5,095 bases of DNA, taken from NCBI GenBank assembly GCA_016840185.1, contig JAEOSV010000206.1:1-5095 (forward strand), written 5' to 3'. Shown here in pieces: positions 4,478 to 5,095 of this stretch. A model generated the notes under the pieces. It made no database searches. It saw only the letters and a program-made list of their open reading frames with translations, and was not told the DNA's origin. The position numbers were made by a program, and so were the translations under genes. This DNA comes from Candidatus Hermodarchaeota archaeon (GTDB lineage Archaea; Asgardarchaeota; Hermodarchaeia; Hermodarchaeales; Hermodarchaeaceae). Positions within the stretch are counted from its first letter, which is position 1, and each line of letters opens with the position of its first letter.

Positions 4478-4598
4478 GCGGGAGTAGCTAAGCTTGGCCA
4501 AAGGTGCTGGATTTAGGCTCCAGTCGCGTAGGCGTTCCTGGGTTCAAAAATCGTTTCAGCAATGATTGAGACGGTGGAAATTCCCAGCTCCCGCACCA
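4478..4598 (+). tRNA. tRNA-Leu (anticodon TAG) with a 33-nt intron in the T-loop, CCA encoded
   Basis: Acceptor GCGGGAG (4478-4484) pairs perfectly with CTCCCGC (4588-4594). The anticodon stem CTGGA/TCCAG encloses loop TTTAGGC, anticodon TAG at 4514-4516. A long variable arm with stem CGC/GCG (4525-4527, 4532-4534) marks a class II leucine tRNA. The T-stem CTGGG (4538-4542) and CCCAG (4583-4587) pair perfectly but are 40 nt apart instead of 7. Removing 4549-4581 restores the standard loop TTCAAAT and gives an 88-nt tRNA including CCA. There is no intron at the usual 37/38 site. The gene lies 27 nt after tRNA-Glu and is probably co-transcribed with it. Confidence 0.93.
4549..4581 (+). other. 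Non-canonical tRNA intron at position 59/60 with a bulge-helix-bulge-like fold
   Basis: The intron and its flanks fold as the archaeal splicing endonuclease requires. The outer helix is the T-stem. A central helix joins TTC(A) (4543-4546) to (G)GAA (4576-4579), three pairs plus an A/G mismatch. Three-nucleotide bulges fall at 4547-4549 and 4580-4582. An inner helix joins 4550-4559 to 4566-4575 (ten pairs, three of them G-T). Cutting after the second base of each bulge gives exactly this intron and a mature TTCAAAT loop. Shifts by one or two bases cannot be excluded from exon sequence alone. Confidence 0.82.
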
Positions 4599-4625
4599 CT
4601 CTTTGATGAGACTGTTACCAGAGCT

Positions 4626-4634
4626 TTCTTAAAG
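4626..4634 (+). promoter_or_regulatory. Weak TATA-like box before the right-edge gene
   Basis: TTCTTAAAG is an imperfect TATA match. A start about 25 nt downstream (about 4656) would leave a very short leader before the GTG at 4670. The match is poor and no better one is seen between the tRNA and the gene. Confidence 0.25.
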
Positions 4635-4669
4635 TACGATTTTACTTATGAAGGATTGGTGGTTTGCTG

Positions 4670-5095
4670 GTGACGGTCAAGCCGATTGGCGACGTGCTCA
4701 TGGAAATGAAGAAACGCTTTGACAAGGAGAGTCAGGGGTGGCGCGTGTTATCCGGTGCGGCTGACCGAGGATTGTATGACACTTTCATTTTGCATCGAAA
4801 TCGGCTGTGGCAGATGAAAACCGAACCGGTCAATCCCTTCGAAGTTATCGGTGTTGGGACCACCCATCGTCGTGTTGATGAGGGTCTCCATAATCGAATT
4901 ATGCAGGAGGGGAAACCTTTCTTGTTTCAGATTGCTGCGCCGCAACAGAAAGGGGTTGTCATGGCTCAAGGCATCCAACGCTACTCCGATGATAGTGCTT
5001 CCCAATTACGGACGGTGATGTCGGATCGCCAAGAAGCGCTTAATCGAGAATTAGAGACCTGTGTACGTTCGATGAGTTTGAGACGATTCCCTGAA
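4670..5095 (+). CDS. Unrecognised soluble protein, N-terminal 142 residues (open at right edge)
   Basis: The reading frame stays open for 142 codons to the window end with no stop. The protein begins MTVKPIGDVLMEMKKRFDKE, continues with mixed helix/strand segments (GWRVLSGAADRGLYDTFILH, FEVIGVGTTHRRVDEGLHNR, KPFLFQIAAPQQKGVVMA) and ends with a charged helical stretch (SDRQEALNRELETCVRSMSL). No signal peptide or membrane helix is present, so it is probably cytoplasmic. I do not recognise a family or a catalytic motif. An in-frame TGA lies seven codons before the chosen GTG; GGTGG (4658-4662), 7 nt before it, serves as a weak ribosome binding site. ATG codons at 4700 and 4706 are alternatives. 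It lies 71 nt after tRNA-Leu on the same strand. Confidence 0.7.
   Translation, partial: MTVKPIGDVLMEMKKRFDKESQGWRVLSGAADRGLYDTFILHRNRLWQMKTEPVNPFEVIGVGTTHRRVDEGLHNRIMQEGKPFLFQIAAPQQKGVVMAQGIQRYSDDSASQLRTVMSDRQEALNRELETCVRSMSLRRFPE

Noticed and set aside
4170..4491. Open frames across the tRNA genes on both strands (4170-4403 minus, 4249-4491 plus)
   Set aside because: They are translations of tRNA sequence; the minus-strand WWSGRDLNPGPRVCKTRD pattern is a familiar artefact of a tRNA read antisense.
4748..5005. 85-codon minus-strand open frame opposite the right-edge gene
   Set aside because: The plus frame is longer, open to the edge, and has globular protein composition; the minus frame looks like its shadow.
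1..5095. CRISPR array, insertion sequence, integrase site or defence system
   Set aside because: No regularly spaced repeats, no transposase or recombinase motif, and no duplicated tRNA end was seen.

Overview
The window is archaeal. The left edge carries, on the minus strand, the first ~29 nt of a 16S rRNA (its complement reads CTGGTTGATCCTGCCAG followed by ACCCGACTG). Other archaeal traits are encoded CCA ends on three tRNAs, an intron in the T-loop of one tRNA with a bulge-helix-bulge-like fold, TTTTTAA/TATA-type promoter boxes about 25 nt before likely transcript starts, GTG starts, and a winged-helix regulator fused to a multi-pass membrane domain. The mid-range base composition, the eukaryote-like 16S helix 1 and the regulator architecture would fit an Asgard-type lineage, but that placement is a guess.

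Layout. 1-29: 5' end of 16S rRNA (minus, leaves the window). 30-~365: its long, hairpin-rich leader, with a TTTTTAA promoter box at 388-394. 408-1325 (minus): winged-helix protein with a five-helix, possibly Yip1-like membrane domain; it ends only 13 nt before the rRNA promoter box. 1326-1478: divergent control region with two clear inverted repeats. 1479-2453 (plus): secreted, membrane-anchored surface protein rich in N-glycosylation sequons. 2454-2537: convergent terminator region. 2538-3389 (minus): class I SAM-dependent methyltransferase. 3390-3574: second divergent promoter region. 3575-4120 (plus): four-helix membrane protein of unknown function. 4167-4598: tRNA-Ala(TGC), tRNA-Glu(TTC) and intron-containing tRNA-Leu(TAG), with promoter boxes before Ala and Glu. 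4670-5095: 5' part of an unrecognised soluble protein gene that is open at the right edge.

How it fits together. This looks like a translation-related chromosomal neighbourhood (rRNA at one side, tRNA cluster at the other) with membrane and surface genes between. The clearest local unit is the membrane-anchored regulator and the divergent surface protein: they share a 153-bp region whose inverted repeats overlap or abut both predicted promoters, suggesting, without proving, local or autogenous control. The most unusual element is the tRNA-Leu, whose T-loop is interrupted by a 33-nt intron. I saw no mobile element, CRISPR array or defence system.
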